From the NCBI GenBank assembly GCA_965242975.1, contig CBDETS010000007.1, positions 2,790,001-2,854,000 on the forward strand: 64,000 bases of DNA, in the 5' to 3' direction. Of the stretch, positions 8,406 through 18,097 are shown in pieces. Within the stretch, counting starts at the first letter, position 1, and each line of letters opens with the position of its first letter. Made by a program: the position numbers and the translations under genes. Below the pieces are notes generated by a model. It worked only from the letters and a program-made list of their open reading frames with translations, had not been told where the DNA came from and did no database searches. Source of the stretch: JAPPHA01 sp965242975. GTDB lineage: Bacteria; Pseudomonadota; Alphaproteobacteria; Rhodobacterales; Rhodobacteraceae.

Positions 8406-11400
8406 TTATCTGCGTTTGAACCCGAAGCGTACACCCTCACCGAGAATGTCAAGTACATCGTCGGCTTCCGGACTCATCGGATTCGGAAGAACGTCGATAT
8501 GCGTATTTGCCAGATCGTGCGGATTCGCGACGTACACGACCACATAGCGAGTTTTTGATCGCGGTCGGGCCGCCTCTCGCGCTGCCCGCACCTCAGTCTC
8601 CCCCATTTCGAAGCGCTGTTGGTCGCCGACGCTTGCTTTCACCTCGATTTGCCAAGTTCGCTTCCGGTACCATACCCTGAAATCGAAGCCCAAGTCATCC
8701 GACCCTTGGGAGCGGCCCAACTGATCATTTCCGTTCTTCGAGACCCAAGCCGCATCAATATCTTGTTTTGGTAACAGTTCCTTGAGCCAATGGTAGACGA
8801 CAAGTTCGCCGAGGCGCCCGATCATGTCTTTCTTGGCCTGCGGAATCCGCCGGGTCGGGTTGTATGGCCGTCCGGGAGATCCCAGACTTACGCTACTTGT
8901 GCGGTTGGTGACCGGCGCTAGGTTTGCCAGTGAACCCAGTGCCGTACCCTTAATCGTTCGCGAAAGTTTCTCACCAATAACATCCGAAATCGTCGTCCAG
9001 TCGGCAGTCTTCGGATCCACATCGCGTCCGTCGAATTCAACTGAACGCCTTTTAGACTCCTGCATTTCGGCCTCTTCACGAACCTTGGCATCTGCAGCCT
9101 CAACGTCTGTGGTCTCGATCCCGAGAGCAACGCGGTCGAGTGTCTCATTCATTCCCTTTGGCCAAAGCCCGAGAACAACACACCAGTCAAGCAAACCATC
9201 ATCGTGAACTTCGCGAAAGTCCATGATTCCATTAGCCTCAAGTGTAACGCGGAGCTTCGCGTCCGGCTCATCTTGATCGACCCAGACCTCCGGCGTTTCT
9301 CGGACGCGCTGATCGCACCAGGTTCGAACGAGCGGCGCTGCAACTGCAGCAAATTTGGCAACCTTGGCAAGGTTCGCCTTCCTTACTGCCTGGAGCAACG
9401 GAAGTCCGCTTGGATTCTCGCCAAGAGGAGGAGCACCGGCATTGGCAAGCCAAGCCCCTACGTAGGAGGCAACCATTTCATCCGGCACATTTTTGTATAG
9501 CGGCAGCCAAGCCGGATCGGGCTCGATCAAGCGGATCTCGTGGCGCAGTCGCACATACTCTGGAGCAGGCTCACGCCTATCGAGTTTCATTGCCACTTTG
9601 TTTCGCAACGCCTGGATGATGTCGATTTCGTGATCGGTAACGAACTGGAGAACCTGGTTTGCATGTAGTTCTGGGTATGTCACGGTCTCGCTCCCAGTCG
9701 CGATTAGGCTCTCGTTGAAGGCGGCTAGAGTGAACCCCAAGTGCTCGCGGAGATTCTCCGTGCTGAACGAACGTCGGCATGCGTCGATAACTGTATCCGA
9801 CGACATTCCTGCAGGTTCGAGTAGCGGCGCAAGTACAATGCTCAGCTGGTTGGGATCACCGTCATTTTCAATTTCCACGTGATCGAAAGTATCAAGTGCA
9901 TCCTCCCCGCCGGCAAGGTGAACGACGGCTCTGATCCAAGACAGGTTCACGTCGACCTGTTCTCCGAGGAGATGGTGGGCAGCTGCTAATGCTTGTTCAT
10001 CGAGGTACAGCGTCTCGCCCAGCAGCTCGAGATCCGCATGTTCGATCTTTCTTTCCCCCACCTCGGCACCGCTGGCAGCAAGTTTGTGGGCGAGCAGGCG
10101 CATTCTTGTCGCAATCTGCGGCAGGTCGACGGCGTCGCAGATCGCCGGCAGGCAATCCTCGACAACGTCCCAGCTGATCGTTCCGACATCAAACGCCACG
10201 ACAAGCGGCGTCGCATCGTCGCGCCGGAAGAAAAAGGCTCGTCTCCCGTCAGCGGGTGAGATGACATTCCCGTCCAATTCGAAATCGATGTTGTTAGCGA
10301 ATTGGAGTCCGACGTTGCTTAGCCTGGCGAGAAGCGGTGAACGGTCGGTGGGGAGCTGACCCGCTGCGGTACCCGTGAGCGATTCGATCACGAACGCAGT
10401 CATCGGACGAAGCCAAGCGCACACATCAAGGGCCATCGGGTCGTGCGGCAGCTTGTTGATAGATATATTGTCAGCGCGTACGTTATAGCGGAGCCTAGAG
10501 AAGAGATGGATGCGGTCTCCATAAAGTTCTACAAACAATACGCCGATACGGGCGGGGTCGGCGCCTTTCACGTGCAGGATTGCGTAGCCGGCCGCACTTA
10601 TGAGGCCGGGAGCGACCTCGTCATCGTTATCACGTACGCAGATCGGCGGTGTATTAGCCGTACCAGGTGCCGCCACGGACAGCTCACTGCCTCGCCGTAC
10701 AACCAGATACTCCGGTGCCTTGGCTGTGGCGAAAGCATTCGGATTGGTAGCAAAAGAGTCGGCGATTGCCTTCCAAGTCGCACTGTAGACGTTAATGAAC
10801 TGTGGCTCGTAATGACGGTCCACTGTACCGCTCCCGAACTGTTCGGCTAGGAAGCGGGCTTGTTCAAGGAGCGTTGTTGGTTCCCAGAGAACGCGCAGGC
10901 GAGCATGCTTGGTCAGATATTCCCTGCCTGACTCGCCGACCCGCGCGATCGCCTTCGCAAGTACGACCGCCGGTTGCCGCAGAAAATAGGGGAAGCGTTC
11001 CCCCGACGCGCCGGAAATCCAGACGTCACATGGTGCAAAGTGACCTCGGACTGACTCCCCTGATTTCTGAGGGTCATCGGCTGGCATCCATTTCCCACTG
11101 CGCAGGAACGATGCGACCGGGGTCGGCCATCGCCGTGTCTCCGAAGTGAAGTGATGGTGGGCAATCTCAACACTGAAAACGGGACCAGATGCTTGCTCCA
11201 GCCACTCGACGACGAGTGCTGCGTACTGCTCGCGACAGTCGTTTGAGAAGTTCTCGTGGTCTGCCTGCCCCGGGAGCCACCACAGTGCTCCCTTGATGAA
11301 GTATTCGGTGCTGTACCCGAGCGACGTTCCACCTGGTACAAATCGTTCTACGTCGTTCTTCCAGCTTTTGGCGGCCACCTTCGGAATCGAAACCTCGCCA

Positions 11401-14033
11401 CAAAAAGTGAAACTTGTCAATTCGTGCGCCATGAAAGGGCGACTTGCGGTCTTCTCAACCGCGAATAGCCCGCGATTGACGCCGAGCGCGGTGAGAAACT
11501 CTACCCACTGAGCAATACGTGCATTGCGAAACGCCCGGTGTGCTATGCGGGCAAGCCGCCGCTGGCTCAGTTCAACGATGTCGTCGATACCTCGCGGCGC
11601 GACGTCCAGGAACCGCTTTAGGAGTTTGCCGAGGGTCTCGTCTGGCCACGATTCCGAGAAAACTGCATCGGCAGCGGGAATCAATTCTCCTTCGGCGGTT
11701 GGGACGCTTAGTCGGTAATTTCGACTGCCGCCAAAAAGCCGTCCGCCCGCACGGCGCCAGATTGCGAAGGCCCACCGGAGTCCGGCCACGGCTTCCTGTT
11801 TTGTTGCACCGTTGTTCACGACCTGCGAAATGCGCGTCAGAATCGTCTCGCCATCGTAGGCAGAAACGAGGCCACCCTCAAGAAACTCGCGCGCGGGTTT
11901 TAGCTCCTTGTGCCACGGCAGCACATCCGCCGCGAAGGCGAAGTATTCCTTGAGCGGGGACGGCACCTTGAAGACGTCCGACTCATCCTCTGCGCCATCC
12001 GTTTGGCGCGGGGCCGGCGGGAAAAAGAGCGACGGCTCGACTCTCTCTCCGCGCCGTCGCCGCCGTCGCGGCTTCAGGCCGGTTTCTTCGTCCACAGCCT
12101 CGACAGAACGTCCGGACCTGATCAAACCGTCAGCGCAGAGGATGATTTGACGTCCTGCAAGCGGTGAAGGGGATCTATCCATGAATTCGACGAGGTCGCG
12201 ATAAAATGCACTCCACAGTGCGATTGACTTCTTGCGCCCTTTCGGAAGGGACAGCGCGAGCGATTCAGCGATTCCCGCGCGCTCAGAAAGCGTCGGATGT
12301 TCCAGGAACTCATGCTGCGCGTGCGTATCGAGAAATCCAACCAACCTATTGGTTCGTTCTTTCCCCAAGCCGGGCCAGATTGGTGCGATGCCGATGCGGC
12401 GACCGTGATCAGCAAGGCACGCGACGGTAAAGGTCTCCGATGCGTCAATCCAGGAACGCGCTGAACGTGGCGGGCACCAAACTATCGGCTCGATGCTGTG
12501 CGTGGCACACTTGGCGGCATCCAGGCACGGTACAATCGCTGTATCTGCAAACTCGCCAGCCGAATCCGCAACCCGTTGCGCGACTGCCGCCGGCAGGTCA
12601 ATGTGCCCGTCTTGTTCGTGCGCAGATTCGTCGTCGTTATCTCCGTCGAGGCTCGACACCTTGCTCCAGGCGAGCAGATCCACAGCCGCGCGGGCCGCTG
12701 TGCCTGCATCGATCGCGTCTCCCGACCGCTCGGTTGCGGTGTTCCCTGCCAGCCAACGGACGGTTGCTGCTGCGAGGGACGCTGCTTCCTCCAGTAGCAA
12801 CCGGTTTAATTCGACGGCCGAGTCGATGGCCTTTCGGCTGGATGTAGGAAAAAAGGAGCCATTAAGGTACCCGTGGAACGGCGCTGCTGCCCCCTCACTC
12901 ATGGGCAGGAAGGTGTAGAGCCTTGGTGCCACTGGCCCGTTGTCTGTTCGCACGGCCAACGCAACCTCGCCATCACCCGTCCACTCTTTCCAGCTGCTAT
13001 GCAGGTGTTTGGCCGCAATTCCGGAACGAATGGCCGTAGTTAAGGCGGGTTCCGGCACAAGTGCCTTGGTCAGGAGGAAATGGCCATGCTGCCCGAGATC
13101 GATGATCGACACTCTGTGTGGCAGGGTGTGAAGCGGCGTTTCGGAGCGTGTCAGAACGATCCGGTGGGGAGACGGCGCGTCTGTACCCTCGACCAAAACG
13201 GTCAAACGGCACAGCCGCTCCATGAACAGTAGCGTAGGCACGGATTGGTTCATTAGTAGGCGGAACTGCCCTAGCGTATCCAAGCGTGCCTCTTCGTCGC
13301 GCAGGACCATGCGAACAACCGTTGCGAATCCCCGCCTCGCGAAGTTTCTGACTCGCCCAGGTTGCTCACCCAGCCACCTTGGAATCGAGAACATCGGAAG
13401 GTCTCTTTCCGCAAGCTTGCCAACGCGCGGGTCATCAAAGTAGCCTGCAAGAGATCTCCCATGCTCCAGAGTGAAGCAGAAACCGCCAAATGCTGGACCC
13501 GCGAATGCCGGAGCACATTGGGAGTAAACCTCGGGCGCGTCACACACGTGGCTGACGCTTCGGAAACCGAGACCCTTGTTCCCGATTGCTTCGCCAGGGG
13601 GTTTGCTCGACTTGCCGATCCCCGACAAAGTCTCCGCCTGTTTCTCCAAGAAGGGAAAGCCGCGGTTAGCCACATAGACAGTGCCGAACTTGCCCTCGTC
13701 GGCAAGCAGCACTTCGATTTCGCCATCGCTCTGTTCTCGCGGGTGGGCGTCGTTGCCGTTTTGGATAAGCTCGATCAGGCAGCGCCCGTGGTAGTCTGCG
13801 GCAACGTGCTCCGACACGCTCTTGATCTGTGCGTGTGGGTCGTCGAGATATACGCCGGTCGTCGGGTCGATCGTCGCCTTGAATACACGTAGTCTGTTTG
13901 CTGCGATCTTTTCGATAACCCGCCGAGCGTCGTCTGCAGGCGTCATGGCATGAGCAACCGGCCCGCGCAGTCTGCCCGCCATCACCGTAGAAACTTCAAG
14001 CCCCGCGTCTTCGGCTAGCCCATTCCTACGCAT
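8406..14033 (-). CDS. Giant HATPase (sacsin-like) protein with C-terminal DUF3883/NO VEIN nuclease-like domain, putative defence protein
   Basis: 1875 residues from ATG at 14033. Residues about 75-165 form a GHKL/sacsin-type ATP-binding module: IELIQNGNDAH (E88 to D95) is the N-box and GNKGLGFRSV (151-160) the glycine-rich lid; the usual DxGxGF-type box reads VANRGFPF. Residues about 1100-1650 are long helical or beta linkers of unknown fold. The last 138 residues match the DUF3883/NO VEIN C-terminal domain, a restriction-endonuclease-like fold: E1743, D1784 in GFDFRVW, and E1797-x-K1799 in WQIEVKAS. All expected acidic residues and the lysine are present, so nuclease activity is plausible. 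Proteins of this kind are common in defence islands. A PLD-type nuclease gene lies 230 bases upstream on the same strand. Which substrate triggers the ATPase is unknown. Confidence 0.8.
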   Translation of the reverse strand: MRRNGLAEDAGLEVSTVMAGRLRGPVAHAMTPADDARRVIEKIAANRLRVFKATIDPTTGVYLDDPHAQIKSVSEHVAADYHGRCLIELIQNGNDAHPREQSDGEIEVLLADEGKFGTVYVANRGFPFLEKQAETLSGIGKSSKPPGEAIGNKGLGFRSVSHVCDAPEVYSQCAPAFAGPAFGGFCFTLEHGRSLAGYFDDPRVGKLAERDLPMFSIPRWLGEQPGRVRNFARRGFATVVRMVLRDEEARLDTLGQFRLLMNQSVPTLLFMERLCRLTVLVEGTDAPSPHRIVLTRSETPLHTLPHRVSIIDLGQHGHFLLTKALVPEPALTTAIRSGIAAKHLHSSWKEWTGDGEVALAVRTDNGPVAPRLYTFLPMSEGAAAPFHGYLNGSFFPTSSRKAIDSAVELNRLLLEEAASLAAATVRWLAGNTATERSGDAIDAGTAARAAVDLLAWSKVSSLDGDNDDESAHEQDGHIDLPAAVAQRVADSAGEFADTAIVPCLDAAKCATHSIEPIVWCPPRSARSWIDASETFTVACLADHGRRIGIAPIWPGLGKERTNRLVGFLDTHAQHEFLEHPTLSERAGIAESLALSLPKGRKKSIALWSAFYRDLVEFMDRSPSPLAGRQIILCADGLIRSGRSVEAVDEETGLKPRRRRRRGERVEPSLFFPPAPRQTDGAEDESDVFKVPSPLKEYFAFAADVLPWHKELKPAREFLEGGLVSAYDGETILTRISQVVNNGATKQEAVAGLRWAFAIWRRAGGRLFGGSRNYRLSVPTAEGELIPAADAVFSESWPDETLGKLLKRFLDVAPRGIDDIVELSQRRLARIAHRAFRNARIAQWVEFLTALGVNRGLFAVEKTASRPFMAHELTSFTFCGEVSIPKVAAKSWKNDVERFVPGGTSLGYSTEYFIKGALWWLPGQADHENFSNDCREQYAALVVEWLEQASGPVFSVEIAHHHFTSETRRWPTPVASFLRSGKWMPADDPQKSGESVRGHFAPCDVWISGASGERFPYFLRQPAVVLAKAIARVGESGREYLTKHARLRVLWEPTTLLEQARFLAEQFGSGTVDRHYEPQFINVYSATWKAIADSFATNPNAFATAKAPEYLVVRRGSELSVAAPGTANTPPICVRDNDDEVAPGLISAAGYAILHVKGADPARIGVLFVELYGDRIHLFSRLRYNVRADNISINKLPHDPMALDVCAWLRPMTAFVIESLTGTAAGQLPTDRSPLLARLSNVGLQFANNIDFELDGNVISPADGRRAFFFRRDDATPLVVAFDVGTISWDVVEDCLPAICDAVDLPQIATRMRLLAHKLAASGAEVGERKIEHADLELLGETLYLDEQALAAAHHLLGEQVDVNLSWIRAVVHLAGGEDALDTFDHVEIENDGDPNQLSIVLAPLLEPAGMSSDTVIDACRRSFSTENLREHLGFTLAAFNESLIATGSETVTYPELHANQVLQFVTDHEIDIIQALRNKVAMKLDRREPAPEYVRLRHEIRLIEPDPAWLPLYKNVPDEMVASYVGAWLANAGAPPLGENPSGLPLLQAVRKANLAKVAKFAAVAAPLVRTWCDQRVRETPEVWVDQDEPDAKLRVTLEANGIMDFREVHDDGLLDWCVVLGLWPKGMNETLDRVALGIETTDVEAADAKVREEAEMQESKRRSVEFDGRDVDPKTADWTTISDVIGEKLSRTIKGTALGSLANLAPVTNRTSSVSLGSPGRPYNPTRRIPQAKKDMIGRLGELVVYHWLKELLPKQDIDAAWVSKNGNDQLGRSQGSDDLGFDFRVWYRKRTWQIEVKASVGDQQRFEMGETEVRAAREAARPRSKTRYVVVYVANPHDLANTHIDVLPNPMSPEADDVLDILGEGVRFGFKRR

Positions 14034-14262
14034 ACATGATCATCCACGTCGATGACATGCCAGCGACATGAAAGCAGCCTCCGTCTGGAGAACTCTTGGC
14101 TGTTGGTCGCAATACGCATGGCATTCGTCCTGTAGGCCATGCGCCGCGTTTAGCTTCAAGGAACCTTTCAGTGACGCTCATCGCGTTTCCTGCCGCCATG
14201 CGTGAGGACGGCCCTGTCCGGAAAGGCGCAATCTGGTGAAAACGAATCCTCTCTGGGGAATC

Positions 14263-15479
14263 TCATCCTTCGGCAGCCGCCAACACATGCAGTGGCTCCA
14301 AGGATCGCTCAGCGTCCGCCTCAAGTAGGGCGTGCATTGCCATGTTTCTTTTCCTGCGCCGCTCGGCGCTATGCAAGAGGTCGTCATAGGTTTCCCGAAT
14401 CGCTTCCGTGTCAGCGAGATCATATGGGAATTCGAAAACATGCCGATCGGACCTGATTCGATAGAGTTGAACGTCATCCTTCCTCAGCGCGTCAATGCGG
14501 TAAAGAAAGGTGCACGTCGGATCGGCTTCCGGCGCATCGATCACGCGCGCTTTGGTTAACAAGTCATAATCCAGCAAGATATTCTCAAGCATCGAATCCT
14601 TCTCCTCCGCAAGCTTATCGAACAACGCCGTCTTGAACTGGTTGAACCGCACGTTTTCATCATTGCAATTGTCCACGGCCAACCTGGGAATCCAGTGCCC
14701 AAGGAAACACTCAATGCCGTATTTTTTCACGAGGTTTTTATCATTAGTTTGCCAGCGTGACACATCGAAGTCGAAATATGTTTTCGCGATGCTTACTGCA
14801 TCCGTCTGAAAGCCCAGTTCCTCAAATCCTCGCTGTGCCCGTTGCCGGCCTTCTTCATTCAATTGAAACCGCACGGAAAATACTCTGCGAGTTTCGCCGA
14901 CCACTTATGTGAAAACAACCCACATTTCAGCACGGCGTACTGGAAGTCCGTAGTGTCCTCCGGCAAGAACTCACTCAATTCGTTAAGGGTGATCAGATTT
15001 TCTTCATCGTCAAAGAAATCGAGAAATCCATTGATCGTCGACAAGTCCGAGTGCACTGCGATTGATTCGATGTTGCCGTTGCTCGTTGTCAAACCTGATT
15101 TGGTGAGGTTGGCGGACCCTATCGCCAGACGGCCCTCGACGAGTTCTTCTCCGGAATAAGCTGCCAAGCAGTAACCTTTTGTGTGAAACAGCCGTCCTGT
15201 CCTGTTCGTATAAATCGAAACCACTTCCCTGTAGTCGTTCGCCAATTCTTCCAATTCTGCATGGCCGATTGATAAGGCGGTCCTGCGGTCCAGATACAGA
15301 AAAACCTCTTTAACCTTTAGTTGTTGCCCGACGGCTTCGATCAATTCCCGAACGGCTTTCACGTTGCAGTAACAGGTCGCCACCGAAAGGTAGTACAAGC
15401 GTCGACGGTCGCAATCAGTCAGGGCGTCAACAAGCGATCGCAGTTTCGACCGGCCGTCCTGAATGTTCATGAATACCAC
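14263..15479 (-). pseudogene. Phospholipase-D-family nuclease gene broken by a single-base frameshift
   Basis: Two minus-strand frames overlap by 46 bases. The first (15479-14859) has a PLD motif: H99-x-K101 in LFHTKGYCLA and, 20 residues later, GSANLTKSGL. It ends KLAEYFPCGFN and stop. The second frame (to 14263) opens with SVRFQLNEEGRQRAQRGF. Adding one T to the T4 run (AAAA at 14877-14880 on the plus strand) joins them smoothly as KLAEYFSVRFQLNEEG, giving about 405 residues, a normal size for PLDc_2-type nucleases, which often work as dimers with one HKD half each. The usual D of HxK(x4)D is A here. A start at ATG 15470 (MNIQDGR) is an alternative. The second frame alone would need an internal GTG start. 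Sequencing error and programmed frameshifting remain possible. Confidence 0.7.
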
Positions 15480-15744
15480 GCGTTCTCCACAATTTCCGGT
15501 TGCCGGGACGAATTACTCGCGTTTCGGCAGCATCCATATAGCCGTCAAGGCAAATTCCGTCTATCTGCGCCCACACGATTTCGTTCGTCGCAAAGAGGAA
15601 GCGATGCGGCCGGGCACCTTTCAGTTCGCGTCCGAATTCGACAGGGAACGCATCGTTGTTTGCCGAGACCCGGCATTCAAAAAGCAACGAGCCCGTGAGT
15701 GTTGAGAAGGAACAGAGCAGGGGGCACACGTAACGCCGAGCCAT
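15427..15744 (-). CDS. Doubtful small ORF overlapping the 5' end of the PLD gene
   Basis: 105 codons from ATG at 15744, overlapping the PLD gene in another frame. The middle part (ELKGARPHRFLFATNEIVWA) has a coding-like composition, but there is no ribosome binding site upstream and the C-terminal 20 residues lie inside the PLD reading frame. It could be the real 5' end of the PLD gene in a shifted frame, a small separate gene, or noise. No family recognised. Confidence 0.2.
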   Translation of the reverse strand: MARRYVCPLLCSFSTLTGSLLFECRVSANNDAFPVEFGRELKGARPHRFLFATNEIVWAQIDGICLDGYMDAAETRVIRPGNRKLWRTRGIHEHSGRPVETAIAC

Positions 15745-16555
15745 GGGAGGATATATATTTTACTTTTCATTCTCTTGGCCTACATAAGTAGTGCAATTTT
15801 CGCGACAGCATCGACCTTGATCAGGTCCTTTTCTACTCCATCCCAGCATCTTTTTTTGGTTGACCAGAGTGTTCCAAAGATCTTGCGAGAACCTAGCCAC
15901 CGAAGCCGAGGGAGGCATCAAATTAACTACCTGACGGGTGCATCGGCACGCACGTGGATAACAATTCATGAACTTCTTCGCATTTAGATTGCAGAACGCG
16001 CCTCGACTTCTGCAAGCTTGAAGATGGCAGTCTCGATTCTTGCGAGCTTCGCGATAAGCCTCTGGCTTGTCGGGCCAGGCGGCGGCTTGAGCTCAGGATC
16101 CGCCGAACGCAGGTAGATGAAGCTGGAGGCCGACATTCCTGCGGCCTCTACTGGCTGTCCGTTGCTATGACGGACCGCAGTCGCTTGCGGGGATCGGATT
16201 CATTTCCTTCGGCTTGCATAGTCATGATGCCGGGATATGTACTTTGAAGAAAGATGAGATTAATCGCATCGAAACTTGCATGGAATATACATGTGCATCG
16301 TTGTGTATGTGTACCGTAATCCATGTGATGGCCGTCATCATTGCGGCGAAAAAAGCACATTGGTAACGCTCGGTCGCGGTTGTTCATCTATGCACCGACT
16401 TTCCCGGAAATGCAACTGCAGTTACTGAATTCGTCGCGATTGGGACATGTATGCCTGGTCGGGAATTTGCGTGCACTCTGTCATAACATGTTGTAAACAC
16501 TGGACGAAAGGGAGGATTGACAGACGCTAGGCGTTGACCTATGCAAGGGGACTTT
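15745..16555. other. AT-rich intergenic stretch at the edge of the defence island
   Basis: About 810 bases separate the PLD gene from the GntR regulator gene. The stretch is clearly richer in A and T than what follows, marking a compositional border. The only coding-like signal is a short minus-strand ORF at 15984-16136. No tRNA or direct repeat that would mark an attachment site was recognised. Confidence 0.4.
15984..16136 (-). pseudogene. Possible fragment of a MobC/relaxosome-type protein
   Basis: A 50-codon frame from ATG 16136 to TAA 15984 continues a frame that is also open upstream. It reads EAAGMSASSFIYLRSADPEL followed by a helix (RLIAKLARIETAIFKLAEVE). The pattern AAGMSxSxFIxxRA is typical of the ribbon-helix-helix end of MobC or TraJ-like relaxosome accessory proteins. 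No start or full domain is present, so if real it is a remnant of a mobilisable element. Recognition is weak because the piece is short. Confidence 0.3.
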
Positions 16556-17275
16556 TTAAACTGGTGGGTTTACACGAACGGAACCCGAAGTGCTCTTCCT
16601 CGTGAAACTGTCGCCAACATACAGGCGGGAAAAGGCGCGCCGTGCGGCTTCCATGGCTTCTTCCTGGCGGCGTGAAATGTGTTCTCTCATCCGCGTTGCC
16701 GCTTCGTCAGCGTCCCGAAGTTCAAGTGCCTCGACGATCCGCATGTGATCGGCTGGTGTGATCGACCGTCGAGTCTCCATGTCGATCCAGCGGACATATC
16801 GCGACCGTGCATTGAGGTTCGACAATATACGCTCCAACTCGGCATTTGCCGACAAACGAACGACCTGCATATGATACTCCTCGTCCAGGTCCACGAGGGT
16901 CCGGACTTCCGCGTCACCCTGATAGATCGGCTCGATTTCGAGCAGAAAAGCCGTGATCCTGGCAATGTCGGATTCGGTTGCGCGCCTGCATGCGAGGCGA
17001 ATGCCCTCGCACTCGACGGCCTGGCGAGCCTCGTAAAGATTCAGAATGCCGGCGGGATCCAGCGAGCGGCAAAAGAAACCTTGTCCAGTTCTGTAGGTCA
17101 GGAATCCTTCCGCGACGAGTCTGTTCAGGGCTTCGCGCAGCGGCGTGCGGCTGACTCCGACTTCCCGCGAAAGATGGATTTCGTTGATGCGCTCATCGGG
17201 CTTGAACTCGAAACCAACGGCCATTCCCCGAACTTCGAGATAGACCCGGTCAACAACACTCTGTTCGCTGGCCAT
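16556..17275 (-). CDS. GntR-family transcriptional regulator (FCD/FadR type)
   Basis: 239 residues from ATG at 17275. The N-terminal winged helix contains EIHLSREVGVSRTPLREALN, the DNA-reading helix of GntR proteins. The C-terminal FCD domain (about residues 85-215) is all-helical and carries the usual Asp/His metal positions (DEEYHMQVV, ADHMRIVEAL, MREHI). It probably binds a small acid released by the pathway and controls this locus. It is the last gene of the minus-strand transporter operon, 3 bases after the ATPase gene, so it is likely co-transcribed and acts on the divergent promoter region at 22467-22566. Confidence 0.9.
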   Translation of the reverse strand: MASEQSVVDRVYLEVRGMAVGFEFKPDERINEIHLSREVGVSRTPLREALNRLVAEGFLTYRTGQGFFCRSLDPAGILNLYEARQAVECEGIRLACRRATESDIARITAFLLEIEPIYQGDAEVRTLVDLDEEYHMQVVRLSANAELERILSNLNARSRYVRWIDMETRRSITPADHMRIVEALELRDADEAATRMREHISRRQEEAMEAARRAFSRLYVGDSFTRKSTSGSVRVNPPV

Positions 17276-17278
17276 GCT

Positions 17279-18097
17279 TCAGGCCCTCGTCTTCTTCGTT
17301 CCCGCAGCGTTTTGTCCGGCCTTCTGTCTTTCGCCGTGGAAACGCGAAAGGAACGCTTTCAGCCTGTCATTTTCAGGATCTACAAGCAACTCCGAAGGCG
17401 GCCCTTCGACGATCACCTCTCCGGCATCCATGAAGGCAACATGATCCGCAACATCGCGGGCGAATGCCATTTCGTGCGTGACGAGAACCATTGTTGCACC
17501 TTCCTGCGCCAGGTTCTGCATGACGACCAGCACTTCGCCGACAAGTTCCGGATCCAGTGCCGACGTGACTTCGTCGAACAGCAGCACCTCCGGGTTGAGG
17601 GCCAGCGCCCGGGCTATTGCGACACGCTGCTGCTGGCCACCGGATAGCGCCTTTGGCATCCGAGTCTCGAAATCGGACAAACCCACGCGCTTCAGGTAAC
17701 GGCGGGCTACCTTCGCAGCCTCGTCGTGCGGCTTGCCCTGGACGACAACCTGCCCCAGCATGACGTTTTCAAGGACATTCTTGTTCTGAAACAGGTCGAA
17801 TTGCTGAAAGACCATGCCGAAGCGCGCCCTGAAGAGCGCGAGAGCACGACCTTTTGGCAGCGAACCCGGGTTGTCGAAATCCATGACCTGGCCGCCGAGC
17901 CGGACGCTTCCGGCAGACGGTTCCTCCAGTGCATTGATGCAACGCAAAAGGGTGGACTTCCCACAACCGGACGGACCGATGATGGCGACAACCTGTCCCC
18001 TGTGCACATTGAGTGAGACGCCGCGAACCGCTTCGAATTCACCGTACTTTTTCCGGACATTCCGGAGTTCCAGGATCGGCCTGTCATTCTCAGACAT
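17279..18097 (-). CDS. Polar amino acid ABC transporter ATP-binding protein
   Basis: 272 residues using ATG at 18097, where similarity begins (MSENDRPILELRNVRKKYGE). Walker A is GPSGCGKST (41-49), the signature LSGGQQQR starts at 151, and Walker B is VLLFDEVTSALD (171-182), with V where most relatives have P. It energises import through the permease encoded just upstream, whose last codons it overlaps by 8 bases. The closest pattern is the GlnQ/HisP class, which imports amino acids or opines. Sits on the cytoplasmic face of the inner membrane. Confidence 0.92.
   Translation of the reverse strand: MSENDRPILELRNVRKKYGEFEAVRGVSLNVHRGQVVAIIGPSGCGKSTLLRCINALEEPSAGSVRLGGQVMDFDNPGSLPKGRALALFRARFGMVFQQFDLFQNKNVLENVMLGQVVVQGKPHDEAAKVARRYLKRVGLSDFETRMPKALSGGQQQRVAIARALALNPEVLLFDEVTSALDPELVGEVLVVMQNLAQEGATMVLVTHEMAFARDVADHVAFMDAGEVIVEGPPSELLVDPENDRLKAFLSRFHGERQKAGQNAAGTKKTRA

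Noticed and set aside
16400..16555. Possible tRNA or attachment site at the border of the defence island
   Set aside because: No cloverleaf, TTCRA-type T-loop or matching direct repeat was found by eye.
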